A DNA stretch of 64,000 nucleotides. It comes from Nostoc flagelliforme FACHB-838. GTDB lineage: Bacteria; Cyanobacteriota; Cyanobacteriia; Cyanobacteriales; Nostocaceae. Positions 15,869 to 25,050 of this stretch are shown here, piece by piece. Where the stretch lies: positions 1 to 64,000 of the forward strand of contig NZ_JACJSI010000021.1 of assembly GCF_014698065.1 (NCBI RefSeq), written 5' to 3'. Below the pieces are notes generated by a model. That model had not been told where the DNA came from, made no database searches, and saw nothing but the letters and a program-made list of their open reading frames with translations. Position numbers and translations under genes: made by a program. The stretch's first letter is position 1, and each line of letters starts with the position of its first letter.

Positions 15869-16933
15869 TTATTGCAGCGTACCGCGTTTAATTTGTTCGC
15901 TTTCAATGGCTTCAAATAAGGCGCGAAAGTTACCTTCGCCAAAACCTTGAGCTTGAAAACGGCGTTCAATAAACTCAAAGAAAAATGTTGGCTGTTCAAA
16001 AATGGGCTGGGTGAAAATTTGCAGTAGTAGGGGCGCGGTTTGTTGTGTCCCTACGGGAGTATATTCTTGCCAGTCCACCAGAATTTCTTGTTGAGCGATC
16101 GCTTCCAGTTCTAAGGGTGATAGAGGCAATCCCGGACGCTGTTTTAGTTGCGTGTAATAGGTTTGGGGAACTGAGAGTAAGGATAAATTACTGGCACGAA
16201 ATTTAGCGATCGCACTTACAAGATTAGTCGTCCGCAAAGCAATATGTTGAATTCCTGGCCCGCGATTTACATCGAGAAACTCCTGAATTTGAGAATTCTT
16301 AGAAGCCGGTTCATTAATTGGTAATTGAACGCTACCGTTGCGCGAAATCATCACTTGGCTATGTAAAGCAGAGCGATTGGTTTTAATTTTAAATGCTTGC
16401 TGGGGTTGAAAATCTAGGATTTTTTCATACCAAGTCACAGCACGAGCCAATTCACCAACTGCCACGTTCAGCACTACGTGATCTATGGCGGTAAAAGTGT
16501 TGTCATTTGTGTTGGTTACAAATGACGACGGACAAATGACTAATGACCTTTCTATCAATGTATGAGTCAGCCCACCCCAGGCGGCAATTTTGCCACACTT
16601 GAGGGATGCCGTACCAATATGGCGTTCTTGGATGGGTTGTAGTATTTTAGCACCGTGCATTTGCGCTAGGGCGATCGCGCCTTCGACATCTTCCACAGCA
16701 AAAGCGACATCTGCCACACCGGGTGGATATTGACGCAGAAATTCAGCTACTGGACTTGTAGGCAACAGTGGTGAAGACAGAAAAAAGCAGACATCACCAC
16801 TTTTCACCACTTCTGTACAAGTATGAAACGAAGTGGTGCGATCGCCTACTGTTTGAAAAGCAAGATGGTGTACAAACCAATCCCGCCATACTTTGGCATC
16901 TTCTACATAGAAATGAACGTGATCAATTTTCAT
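15869..16933 (-). CDS. hppD: 4-Hydroxyphenylpyruvate dioxygenase
   Basis: 354 residues, the short cyanobacterial form. It converts 4-hydroxyphenylpyruvate to homogentisate, feeding tocopherol synthesis in cyanobacteria. It has two vicinal-oxygen-chelate halves. The Fe(II) ligands are visible as His in T-A-I-D-H-V-V-L-N-V and in G-I-Q-H-I-A-L-R-T, and Glu in F-F-F-E-F-I-E-R-R near the C-terminus. Between the halves is a linker (ERSLVICPSSFVTNTNDN) encoded by a palindromic repeat present elsewhere in the window, apparently an in-frame insertion. Start MKIDHVHFYVED fits the family. Confidence 0.92.
   Translation of the reverse strand: MKIDHVHFYVEDAKVWRDWFVHHLAFQTVGDRTTSFHTCTEVVKSGDVCFFLSSPLLPTSPVAEFLRQYPPGVADVAFAVEDVEGAIALAQMHGAKILQPIQERHIGTASLKCGKIAAWGGLTHTLIERSLVICPSSFVTNTNDNTFTAIDHVVLNVAVGELARAVTWYEKILDFQPQQAFKIKTNRSALHSQVMISRNGSVQLPINEPASKNSQIQEFLDVNRGPGIQHIALRTTNLVSAIAKFRASNLSLLSVPQTYYTQLKQRPGLPLSPLELEAIAQQEILVDWQEYTPVGTQQTAPLLLQIFTQPIFEQPTFFFEFIERRFQAQGFGEGNFRALFEAIESEQIKRGTLQ
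16501..16547. repeat. Palindromic dispersed repeat embedded in hppD
   Basis: TCATTTGT (16503-16510) pairs with ACAAATGA (16518-16525), and GGACAAATGACTAATGAC follows. The same words make up the intergenic repeats at 37366-37433 and 37811-37872 and the copy inside the histidine kinase gene at 50602-50674. Here it remains in frame and encodes linker residues. Confidence 0.7.
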
Positions 16934-17039
16934 AGATATTGAAAATCCAGCATAAAAGTTTATATATCTGTAAATTTTGCCTTTTTTGCTAGATTTTCAC
17001 GTCTTTCCTAAGCAAGAATTATGTAGTCGTACTCGCACT

Positions 17040-17744
17040 CTAAAAGAACAAATGACTATCAGGTTGAATATTAATTTCCATTGGCACAGCTTGGGGTTCG
17101 GCAGAAAGGGCAAAGAAAATCGCATTGGCAGCAGTTTCAGGACTGAGCATTTTTTTTCGGTCTACTTTTAGGTTGACGTTATCCCAGAAAGGAGAATCTA
17201 CCCCACCAAAGTAGAATAACGTGAACTTGATACCAAAACGCTTGAGTTCCTCTGCCATACACTTGCTAAAACCAACAACACCAAACTTAGAAGCAGAATA
17301 AGCTGCTGCCATCCCCATTGAATGCTTACCCAAAATTCCAACCACATTACAAATGTGACCAGACTTGCGCTTTTGCATCTCTTCAGCCGCCGCCTGAGTG
17401 GTGTAAAAGCTACCTTTTAAGTTGACATCTAGCATCTTATCTAAATCAGCAGGTTCTAGGCTGTTGTAGGGCTTGAGTATACCAGCACCAGCTGCATTCA
17501 CTAAAATATCGATTTGACCAAACTCAGCGATGGTCTTTTTAATTAAACTATCTACCTGTTGGGGGTCAGTAATATCGGTGGGAACGCTCAAAACTTCCCC
17601 TGGTAAATTATTTGCCAGCGTTGTTAAACGAACCGCATCTCTGGCAGCCAGTACCAACCGGACTCCGGTAGGTGCAAGTTTGTGTGTTAAAGCTGAACCA
17701 ATACCACCAGTAGCACCGACAATAACAACAACTTTATCCTGCAT
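17040..17744 (-). CDS. Short-chain dehydrogenase/reductase
   Basis: A 234-residue classical SDR. The nucleotide-binding motif is VGATGGIGSALT at the N-terminus, NAAGAG marks the fourth strand, the Y-S-A-S-K pair holds the catalytic Tyr and Lys, and the region around N-V-V-G-I-L-G takes the place of the catalytic Ser strand (no Ser at the usual spot is obvious). F-Y-F-G-G-V-D-S-P-F-W is the post-catalytic loop. It is likely a cytosolic NAD(P)H oxidoreductase with unknown substrate. It is on the same strand as hppD, 106 bp upstream of it. Confidence 0.88.
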   Translation of the reverse strand: MQDKVVVIVGATGGIGSALTHKLAPTGVRLVLAARDAVRLTTLANNLPGEVLSVPTDITDPQQVDSLIKKTIAEFGQIDILVNAAGAGILKPYNSLEPADLDKMLDVNLKGSFYTTQAAAEEMQKRKSGHICNVVGILGKHSMGMAAAYSASKFGVVGFSKCMAEELKRFGIKFTLFYFGGVDSPFWDNVNLKVDRKKMLSPETAANAIFFALSAEPQAVPMEINIQPDSHLFF

Positions 17745-17825
17745 TGTATTATTTACATTTATTTACATCTTTTTACATAATACTGAATTACAGGCTCAGG
17801 TTGTACGTAAACATCCAGAAAGTAT

Positions 17826-18068
17826 CTATTCGGAGAGTAACGTCATTACCTCATATTCCTTGCCACTCATTTTTAATGTAAATGTGGGAGATGATTCTAA
17901 ATATTTGGTAAAATTGGAACCTAACTTTAATTTTTTAATAATTGAATTAGGAGATTCTCCGGTTATTTTCTGTAACTCTGAACCTAGCTTGGACACAGAT
18001 AATTTAGTTTGGGGAGACTTTAGTTGTATATCTTGAATAATTTTTAATAGTATTTTTTCTAAAATTTC
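17826..18068 (-). pseudogene. C-terminal LOTUS/OST-HTH-like segment of the NYN gene, cut off by an in-frame stop
   Basis: Directly after the TAA at 18071-18069, the same frame continues open for 80 codons, from EILEKILLKIIQDIQ through LSVSKLGSELQKITG to EYEVMTLLSE and a TAG at 17828-17826. The pattern of a leading helix, a short winged-helix core and a terminal strand resembles LOTUS/OST-HTH domains, which often follow NYN domains. It has no start codon or ribosome-binding site of its own, so it is unlikely to be made unless the stop is read through. Confidence 0.65.
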
Positions 18069-19109
18069 TTAATTAGAAACTTCCATATAATTCTCTTTTT
18101 CTTCTTGAATCGATTGTGCAGATAAGTTATCTATAATAGTAATTATTTCCTCATTTTCTGGTTGTTTGGTATTACGTTTAATATTGATATTGGATCTTTC
18201 TTGAAATAAACTCGTAATTGCCGATAAACTCTGTAATCGAGCATTGATTGAATCTTGTTCATTTTTAATTAAATTTTGAATTTGCTCAACCACTTTTTCC
18301 AATGATGGAACTTCTGTTGCCATTGCTAAGGAATAATGAGTTAATTTGCCAGTATTTCTGTTTTCTATATGCAAATTTTGGTCTTGTCTACGTACCCAAT
18401 AGACAGTTAATCCTTGGTTTTGGAGTTCGTTACAGAGGTGAATTAAAATTCCATCGCTAGAACAGACCAATATTTCTTTAACTGTTGGATAATAGCGTAA
18501 AACACAAGCACCAAATGCGCTCATTTTTGCATCAGCACTATTCTTACCTTCCGGCACATGAACAAGTTGATAACCACGATTATATAGTTCAATATCTTGC
18601 TTACCAGTACTTGGATTTCTCCAGTTAGCAAATGCTATTTTAAATTGGAGGGGATATTTACAGATACTGGCTAAAAATAATTCTGAATTAATATCTAACT
18701 TTAAGTTTTCTGCATCCAAAAGCAGAAGTGAAATTTCTGTTTCTAGTTGATGTTTAATTTCCGCTTTTTGTTGGAATTTTTGGATAAATTGGCTGAACAC
18801 AGCAGATTCTAACCAATCAGGCGATAATATAGTTTGTAGCAGTTCTTCAGCTAATGCCAAACTAAACGAGCTAAGACTTTTCTCTGTGATTTTTTCTTCT
18901 AGTAGGTTATTCACTAAAGAAAATTCCGTCGCTTCAGCCGTAGATACTTTAGTATGACTGTTGCTGTTAGCAAGCAAGTCAGTTTCTAGCGGAGGAGGGA
19001 ATATAGGTTCCAGGAATTGTTTACCACAATTTTTGCAGAGGTAATTTTGCTTGTCATTCCGACGACCATTTTTACGATATGAAGTAGATTCGCACCGGGG
19101 ACATTTCAT
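18069..19109 (-). CDS. Zinc-ribbon/NYN-domain protein (putative RNase), likely truncated by a nonsense codon
   Basis: 346 residues. The N-terminus (1-35) is an IS1/InsA-like zinc ribbon with Cys 3, 6, 25 and 28. A linker and helical region (about 35-120) lead to a NYN/PIN-like domain (about 125-275) with the motifs LLLLDAENLKL, KNSADAKMSAFG and LVCSSDGILIHL, whose Asp residues would form the metal site of a LabA-type nuclease. The tail (about 280-346) is helical. The frame continues after the TAA into a LOTUS-like domain. It follows the pst genes on the same strand but is probably independent. Confidence 0.75.
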   Translation of the reverse strand: MKCPRCESTSYRKNGRRNDKQNYLCKNCGKQFLEPIFPPPLETDLLANSNSHTKVSTAEATEFSLVNNLLEEKITEKSLSSFSLALAEELLQTILSPDWLESAVFSQFIQKFQQKAEIKHQLETEISLLLLDAENLKLDINSELFLASICKYPLQFKIAFANWRNPSTGKQDIELYNRGYQLVHVPEGKNSADAKMSAFGACVLRYYPTVKEILVCSSDGILIHLCNELQNQGLTVYWVRRQDQNLHIENRNTGKLTHYSLAMATEVPSLEKVVEQIQNLIKNEQDSINARLQSLSAITSLFQERSNINIKRNTKQPENEEIITIIDNLSAQSIQEEKENYMEVSN

Positions 19110-19273
19110 TTTATGATTCAGGTGGTCTGGAGCAGATACTTCTCTTTAAATATATAGTATAAAAAAACACTGTAAATGTCAGTTCGTATTGGCCAACATA
19201 AGAAAAACTCAAGGCAAGCAGAAAGTAAATTTAACTCCTCATTTCCAGTTGTACTATCTAATACTTTTTTAAA

Positions 19274-19356
19274 TAGACATCTGGTGAAATTAACTATAAC
19301 GCTTGTAGAGTGCGTAGCACTGCTACGCCTCCACATTCATTTTTACCAGAGGTCTA
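19274..19356. repeat. Dispersed palindromic element
   Basis: TAGACATCTGGT (19274-19285) and ACCAGAGGTCTA (19345-19356) are near-perfect inverted repeats with an inner palindrome GCGTAGCACTGCTACGC. The right half closely matches 50265-50325 and the reverse complement of 27785-27834, showing a dispersed family. It lies just downstream of the second pstB gene. Confidence 0.55.
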
Positions 19357-19379
19357 ATAGTTATATTTTTAGAAATATT

Positions 19380-20159
19380 TCAACTGACGCGGGCGAAAAC
19401 ATAATCGCGGGTGCGAGAATCCACGGGGTTGGTAAAGATTTTATTTGTAGTACCAAATTCCACCATTTGAGTAATACGATTTTCATTACTACAAAAGAAA
19501 GCCGTAAAGTCAGATAGGCGAGTAACTTGCTGCATATTGTGAGTAACAATTACAATTGTCAACTCAGAGCGCAAGTTATGGATCAAACTCTCAATTTTCA
19601 TACTACCCACCGGATCAAGACCTAAACAAGGCTCATCCATCAATAGAACGTTAGGTTTGACTGCTAAAGCACGGGCAATACATAATTTTTGTTGTTGACC
19701 ACCAGAAAGCTCTAAAGCTGATTTGTGCAGCTTATTCTTTACTTCATCCCAAAGTTCGGCAGCTTTGATAGCAGATTCAACAATCCCATCTAATTCTACT
19801 TTCGGATGCCAACCAACTAGTTTCACCCCATAAGCAACATTATCGTAAACGCTCATAGGAAAAAGATTTGGCTTGGGAAAAACCATACTAACTTGACGCC
19901 GTAAACGATTGATGTTGACACGACGCTCATAAATACTCTGTCCAAAAAATTCTACTTTTCCCTCAACCTTCACATCTCCTTCTAATTCACTCATGCGATT
20001 TAACGATTTAATAAAAGTAGACTTGCCACAACCACTAGAACCAATAATTGCCGTGACTTGGTTTTGGTAAATATCCATTGACACGTCTTCAACTATCTTT
20101 TGAGTGTCGTAATAGAAGCTGAAGTTTTTGACTCTTATGGCTGGAATTAGTTTACTCAT
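19380..20159 (-). CDS. pstB: Second PstB-like ATPase with altered Q-loop
   Basis: About 259 residues from the ATG at 20159 (MSKLIPAIRVKN); an upstream GTG at 20201 is less likely. It is a paralogue of the neighbouring PstB with Walker A GSSGCGKST, signature LSGGQQQ, Walker B VLLMDEP and the H-loop in VTHNM. The Q-loop reads VFPKPNLFPM where PstB has [10 protein letters not shown], so the Gln that couples ATP to the membrane subunits is Pro. The D-loop is also changed (CLGLDP rather than CSALDP). It lies 636 bp or more downstream of the first pstB, so it may be separately transcribed. It could be a decaying or regulatory copy. Confidence 0.85.
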   Translation of the reverse strand: MSKLIPAIRVKNFSFYYDTQKIVEDVSMDIYQNQVTAIIGSSGCGKSTFIKSLNRMSELEGDVKVEGKVEFFGQSIYERRVNINRLRRQVSMVFPKPNLFPMSVYDNVAYGVKLVGWHPKVELDGIVESAIKAAELWDEVKNKLHKSALELSGGQQQKLCIARALAVKPNVLLMDEPCLGLDPVGSMKIESLIHNLRSELTIVIVTHNMQQVTRLSDFTAFFCSNENRITQMVEFGTTNKIFTNPVDSRTRDYVFARVS

Positions 20160-20837
20160 ATTCCCAAAAGGTATGAAACAAAACTTGACTAAGTAAAACA
20201 CTATAAATCAGGGTCGCTGTTTCACTATGTTACCCCTAAAAGTAGATGTTCATGGAAATTACGTAGTTATACAGTAGCCACACAGCAGCTAAACTGTTAA
20301 TAAATACTTGTATTAAAGCTATGTCCCAAAATTTATCTTTTACAGAGTTTTTATACCGAATTTGGACAAAAATACTTACAGTCATTGCGTACTCATAACG
20401 AGACGCTACGCGTAGTTTGCTTCTCCTTAAGAGTATGCAGTTCGTTAAAAAAATTGACTTTGGCAAGGAGTTTTAGCCTTAACTGAACTGTATTGACTTA
20501 TACTACTCATCAATACTTGTCGGTTAACGGAAAAAGGGGAATGGGAAAGGGGAAAGAAAAAACCTTTAACCTTTTCCCAAAATCAAATTCCAGTTTAAAA
20601 TCTAAAACCCGAGCAGTATTGTACCCCTCATAAGCAGTGAGGAGCTAGTTTAAGCTAATCGTCATTTTTCTAGATTGATTAGCTTGTAGTAAGTGGCTCT
20701 AGCCTTGTTTTTATGTAACTTAAATGCTCATTAGCTTATCTATAAAGATGAATTAGTAATTTTTTTAACTAGACTTTACAAATATTCTCTGACACCAGAT
20801 GCCTTGACAAAATCATTAAGTCACCCTAAAACATAGC
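20160..20837. other. Gene-poor spacer between the two pstB genes
   Basis: Contains a dispersed palindrome around 20380-20445 (GCGTACTC ... GAGTATGC, with CTACGCGTAG inside) and a G/A-rich stretch of GGGGAAAG type near 20535. A minus-strand frame at 20236-20466 is mostly repeat-derived and is not called. No gene was recognised. Confidence 0.55.
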
Positions 20838-21617
20838 TTAACCGAAACGCCCTGAAACGTAGTCGCGGGTGCGGGGGTCTAGTGGGTTGTTAAAAATTTG
20901 CTCTGTAGCGCCAAATTCGACCATTTGACCAATTCGACTTTCATCAGTGCTAAAAAAAGCTGTAAAATCAGAAACGCGAGCAGCTTGCTGCATATTGTGG
21001 GTAACGATCGCAATTGTCAACTCAGACTGCAAACTATGTAGCAGTTCTTCAACTTTCATCGTAGCGATGGGGTCAAGAGCCGAGCAAGGTTCATCCATTA
21101 ACAGAACTTTTGGCTTGACTGCTAAAGCACGAGCAATACATAATCTTTGTTGTTGACCACCAGAAAGCCCTAAAGCTGATTTATCTAGTTTATCTTTGAC
21201 TTCATCCCAAAGAGCAGCGCTTTGAAGTGCAGATTCGACAATTTCATCTAATTCTAATTTTGAATACCTACCTGCTATTCTCATACCGTAGGCAACATTT
21301 TCGTAAATGCTTATCGGGAAAGGATTTGGTTTTTGGAACACCATACCAATTTGGCGGCGTAACCGATTAATGTTGACACGAGGAGCATAAATATTTTGAC
21401 CAAAAAATTCTACATTTCCTTCAACTTTTACGGGCCCTTCTAATTCGCTAATGCGATTAAGAATTTTGATGAAGGTAGATTTACCACAACCACTAGGGCC
21501 AATAATTGCGGTTACTTGATTTTGATAAATATCTATTGACACCTTTTCAATCGCTTTTATCGTGCCATAGTAAAAACTGATATTTTTAACTTTGATAGCT
21601 GGAATTAGGTTACTCAT
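20838..21617 (-). CDS. pstB: Phosphate ABC transporter ATP-binding protein
   Basis: About 259 residues from the ATG at 21617 ([12 protein letters not shown]), preceded by GGGAAAG. It is an intact PstB ATPase: Walker [11 protein letters not shown]-loop VFQKPNPFP, signature [10 protein letters not shown], Walker [13 protein letters not shown], and H-loop THNMQQ. It powers inorganic phosphate import through PstA-PstC at the inner face of the plasma membrane. It starts 48 bp after the pstA stop, and the gene order pstS-pstC-pstA-pstB is the standard one. Confidence 0.95.
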   Translation of the reverse strand: MSNLIPAIKVKNISFYYGTIKAIEKVSIDIYQNQVTAIIGPSGCGKSTFIKILNRISELEGPVKVEGNVEFFGQNIYAPRVNINRLRRQIGMVFQKPNPFPISIYENVAYGMRIAGRYSKLELDEIVESALQSAALWDEVKDKLDKSALGLSGGQQQRLCIARALAVKPKVLLMDEPCSALDPIATMKVEELLHSLQSELTIAIVTHNMQQAARVSDFTAFFSTDESRIGQMVEFGATEQIFNNPLDPRTRDYVSGRFG

Positions 21618-21664
21618 GCTTTCCCAAGGTGCGAAATAAAACAAAAATTTATTTTTACTTTTTT

Positions 21665-22546
21665 TTAGTTTATCCTTCTCTGCTTAATAACTAAGCGAGA
21701 AAGAATACTGACAAATAAAATTAAGCTGAGTAGAACTATAGAAGTAGTCCATACTAATTGACCTTTTTGCGGGTCGGGATCGTTGTAGAGATTAAAAATC
21801 AATACTGGTAATGAAGCTGTTGGACTTAATAATCCTTCTGACCAATCTAGATTAAATAAGGCAGTAAAAATTAAGGGTGCTGTTTCACCAGCAGCACGAG
21901 CTACAGCTAATAAAATGCCTGTGGTAATTCCGGGAATTGCAGCAGTCACAACGATGCGAAGAGTAGTTTGGAAACGAGTTCCACCCAAAGCGGCTGAGGC
22001 GAGGCGTTGAGATGTAGGAATAAGTTTTAAGGATTCTTCTGTTGTCAGTATAATTACAGGTAGCATAATTACGGCTAAAGCAAAACCACCTGCGATCGCA
22101 CTAAATCCTTTAGTTACCAAAACTATCACACCGTAAGCGAATACGCCTACAACAATTGAGGGCACACCTGTCAAAATACTGCTGATAAAACGAACAAAAC
22201 CAGCAATTGAGTTGGTTTGACCAAATTCCGCCAAGAAAATTCCTGTCATTATCCCTGTGGGAATGCTTAAAATAGCACCAATCAATACCATGATTACGGT
22301 TCCCAGGATGGCATTGGCAAAGCCATTGTCAATCACTGTTGTGACGAACATCTGTGATTTCAGCCCAGATATTCCTCGAATGAGAATTTCCCACAAAATT
22401 GATAATAAAGGAATGAGTGCTAGACCTGTCAAACCAAAGGCGATCGCATTCATTGCATAAGTAAATATTACTCGTTCTGTTGGCAAAGGACTGCACAGTT
22501 CTTTCGCCAAATATTCATCAGTTTTTGATTGGATATAACCACTCAT
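21665..22546 (-). CDS. pstA: Phosphate ABC transporter permease PstA
   Basis: A 293-residue inner-membrane permease with about six transmembrane segments. The EAA-like cytoplasmic loop appears as [10 protein letters not shown], and the conserved [11 protein letters not shown] stretch is present. It pairs with PstC to form the phosphate channel. It lies between pstC (187 bp upstream) and pstB (48 bp downstream). The start [14 protein letters not shown] gives a short cytosolic N-terminus. Confidence 0.95.
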   Translation of the reverse strand: MSGYIQSKTDEYLAKELCSPLPTERVIFTYAMNAIAFGLTGLALIPLLSILWEILIRGISGLKSQMFVTTVIDNGFANAILGTVIMVLIGAILSIPTGIMTGIFLAEFGQTNSIAGFVRFISSILTGVPSIVVGVFAYGVIVLVTKGFSAIAGGFALAVIMLPVIILTTEESLKLIPTSQRLASAALGGTRFQTTLRIVVTAAIPGITTGILLAVARAAGETAPLIFTALFNLDWSEGLLSPTASLPVLIFNLYNDPDPQKGQLVWTTSIVLLSLILFVSILSRLVIKQRRIN

Positions 22547-22732
22547 ATTTTTTAAATTTATGATTGATAAATTTTCTGATACACTGAAATCAAAATTTAT
22601 ATTTGAGTTATGAAGCTTGTTTCTTTTAAAGAATATAAAGGGTACAAATAGAATTTTATAAGCTTTTTTATCTCGCTATATTTTCTATCTGTACGTCTTG
22701 CAGCATTGTGGCAGTTTTAAACTAATATAGTA

Positions 22733-23734
22733 TTACTTATGTTTTCTGCCAACCCACTTCACTAATAGTACAGCGCCAATATTTACAGCTAGAGTCAACC
22801 CAAATAAAATCAATCCCAAATAACTTAAAGCACCTATATGTAATCCCGGTTCAGCTTCGGCAAATTCATTAGCTAATACAGAGGGAATTGTATAACCTGG
22901 ATTGAGTAAAGAAGCAGTGATTTGAGCAGAGTTACCAATCACCATAGTGACAGCCATTGTTTCACCCAAAGCACGCCCTAAGGCGAGCATTGCTGCACTC
23001 ACTATTCCAGAAAATCCAGATGGTAGCAAGACGCGAAAAATTGTTTCCCAACGGGTACCGCCTAAAGCCATAGATGCACTACGTAATTCTTTAGGGATAG
23101 CCATTAAGACATCGCGAGTAATTGCTGCCATTGTGGGCAAAATCATGATGGCTAGAATAATTCCAGCAGTTAGCATATTTGTGCCAGAAGGATCTTCTGT
23201 ATTAAACAGTGGTATCCATTTAAAAGTGCTGGCGAGCCATTTTTGTAGAGGTTCTAGAATTGGAATAAAGACAAAAATCGCCCATAAACCAATAATGACA
23301 CTAGGAATTGCTGCAATTAATTCAACAACAAATGCTAAGGTTGTTCGCAACGATGAAGGTAAGAAATTTTCACTTGTGACTAAGGCTACTGCTATTCCCA
23401 CAGGGACAGCGAATAAAATAGCGATCGCACTACTTACCAAAGTTCCATAAATATAAGGTAATGCACCAAAAATCTGATTACCTGTATCCCAATCTTGACC
23501 CCATAAAAAACCCAGTCCAAACTGCTTAATAGCTGGGAGAGCTTCGGATAAAATTACCCAACTCATCACAAATAGGACTGCAACAGTAATCACGGCAAAA
23601 GAGTATACTAGCCGTGTAAAACCTTGGTCAAACCAGAGATTTGTGCCGCCAATAGCTGTTAAACTGAAATTTTCATCGCCTAAATTTGAATCATCTGATG
23701 AATTTCTGTCGGCTGGTTCCGATAAATTTGCCAT
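22733..23734 (-). CDS. pstC: Phosphate ABC transporter permease PstC
   Basis: 333 residues with a hydrophilic N-terminal tail (about 1-40) and about six or seven transmembrane segments. The loop A-L-G-G-T-R-W-E-T and the E-L-I-A-A-I-P-S-V-I-I-G-L-W segment match PstC. It forms the phosphate-conducting heterodimer with PstA. It begins 86 bp after the pstS stop. Confidence 0.95.
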   Translation of the reverse strand: MANLSEPADRNSSDDSNLGDENFSLTAIGGTNLWFDQGFTRLVYSFAVITVAVLFVMSWVILSEALPAIKQFGLGFLWGQDWDTGNQIFGALPYIYGTLVSSAIAILFAVPVGIAVALVTSENFLPSSLRTTLAFVVELIAAIPSVIIGLWAIFVFIPILEPLQKWLASTFKWIPLFNTEDPSGTNMLTAGIILAIMILPTMAAITRDVLMAIPKELRSASMALGGTRWETIFRVLLPSGFSGIVSAAMLALGRALGETMAVTMVIGNSAQITASLLNPGYTIPSVLANEFAEAEPGLHIGALSYLGLILFGLTLAVNIGAVLLVKWVGRKHK

Positions 23735-23820
23735 TACAAATCAATAAAATAGATTTTTTATTGCTAATAGAGTGAGTTTTAACTCACCCTATTAGGATAG
23801 AAAAGTAGTAAGATTGCAAA

Positions 23821-24864
23821 TTAAGGTTTGACAGTACTATTGACTGTCTGAAGCACCCGATTTGCTACCTCAGATGGAATTTTGGTGTAGTTGAGATCAT
23901 CGTTATATTGTTGACCGTCTTTCAATACCCAATTAATCCATTTCTTGATAGCATCGGCTTTAGAAGCATTAGCATACTGTCTATAAACCATCATCCAAGT
24001 AAGACCGACAATTGGATAACCTTGTCCTGGATCTCCTACGAAAACGCGGTAGTTATCTGGGAAACTCACAGTTGACAAAGCTGCATTTGCAGATTCTAAA
24101 GAAGGAGCAACAAATTCTCCTTTCTTATTTTGTATCAGTGCTGATTTCAGGTTGTTTTGGACAGCGTAGCTATATTCTACATAACCGATAGAACCAGGAG
24201 TACGAGCTACTACAGCAGCTACGCCTGGGTTGCCTTTGCCTTTGAGGACGTTTGGCAGATTCCATTTTGGAGCTGTGTTAGCTCCAACTCTGCCTTTAAA
24301 ATAACCACTGATTGCACTCAAGTGATTGGTGAAAATGAAAGTTGTACCACTACCATCAGCGCGAACAGCAAACTTAATTGTTTGAGATGGTAGATTGACA
24401 CCCGGATTGTCAGCTTTAATTTTTGCGTCATCCCATTTGGTAATTTGACCTGAATAAATTGCTGGTAGTGTAGTGCGGGACAACTTGAGATTATTAACAC
24501 CTGGAAGATTGTAAACAACAGAAACAGCACCGCCTGCTGTAGGTACTAAGATTACACCGTTCTTGACTTTAGCGATTTCATCATCTTTCATTGCAGCATC
24601 ACTACCACCAAAGTCAACTGTTCCAGCAGTGACTTGACGAATACCGCCACCGCTACCGATTGCTTGATAGTTAATTTTCAATTCTGGATATTTCTTCTTA
24701 ACTTCACGAGCATACCGTTCGTAAAGCGGAGCCGGAAAAGTTGCTCCTGCACCATTCAGTGTTTCAGCTTGGGCGATCGCACCAAAAAACGGACTAACTG
24801 CAATAGAAGTTGTCACCACTGAAGTAGCAACGACACGATTCAAGATGCTGGTCGAAAAAATCAT
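23821..24864 (-). CDS. pstS: Phosphate-binding periplasmic protein PstS
   Basis: 347 residues. The N-terminus (MIFSTSILNRVVATSVVTT) with a hydrophobic core and an AQA-E boundary is a Sec signal peptide, cleaved after about residue 32. The mature part has the phosphate-contact segments G-A-G-A-T-F-P-A-P, the G-S-G-G-G-I-R loop, and R-A-D-G-S-G-T-T-F. It captures phosphate in the periplasm for PstCAB. Four 11-bp-spaced Pho-box-like octamers lie upstream, so SphR/PhoB control under phosphate limitation is likely. Confidence 0.95.
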   Translation of the reverse strand: MIFSTSILNRVVATSVVTTSIAVSPFFGAIAQAETLNGAGATFPAPLYERYAREVKKKYPELKINYQAIGSGGGIRQVTAGTVDFGGSDAAMKDDEIAKVKNGVILVPTAGGAVSVVYNLPGVNNLKLSRTTLPAIYSGQITKWDDAKIKADNPGVNLPSQTIKFAVRADGSGTTFIFTNHLSAISGYFKGRVGANTAPKWNLPNVLKGKGNPGVAAVVARTPGSIGYVEYSYAVQNNLKSALIQNKKGEFVAPSLESANAALSTVSFPDNYRVFVGDPGQGYPIVGLTWMMVYRQYANASKADAIKKWINWVLKDGQQYNDDLNYTKIPSEVANRVLQTVNSTVKP

Positions 24865-24929
24865 ATTACCCGTAATTAAGGAATACTCTTCTGCTGTAGT
24901 TTCAGCCTTAAACTAAATTACATTTTTTA

Positions 24930-24970
24930 TGGTTAACGATGAATAAACGAAGCATTAAGGTAGGTTTAAA
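24930..24970 (-). promoter_or_regulatory. Four Pho-box-like octamers upstream of pstS
   Basis: On the minus strand, TTTAAACC (24970-24963), CTTAATGC (24959-24952), GTTTATTC (24948-24941) and GTTAACCA (24937-24930) start exactly 11 bp apart. The cyanobacterial Pho box is tandem (C/T)TTAA(C/T)(C/T)(T/A) octamers with 3-bp spacers. Each copy differs from the consensus at one or two positions, but the spacing is exact. The array lies 66-106 bp before the pstS start. Confidence 0.7.
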
Positions 24971-25050
24971 TATTGCTTTTAACCATAAATATTTTTTGCT
25001 GATTAATATTAATTTATTTTTGCAATTTCCTAATCAGCCGCCATCTAATA

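Noticed and set aside
20236..20466. 76-codon minus-strand frame between the two pstB genes
   Set aside because: Much of it is encoded by a dispersed palindrome, and the amino-acid sequence has no protein-like pattern.
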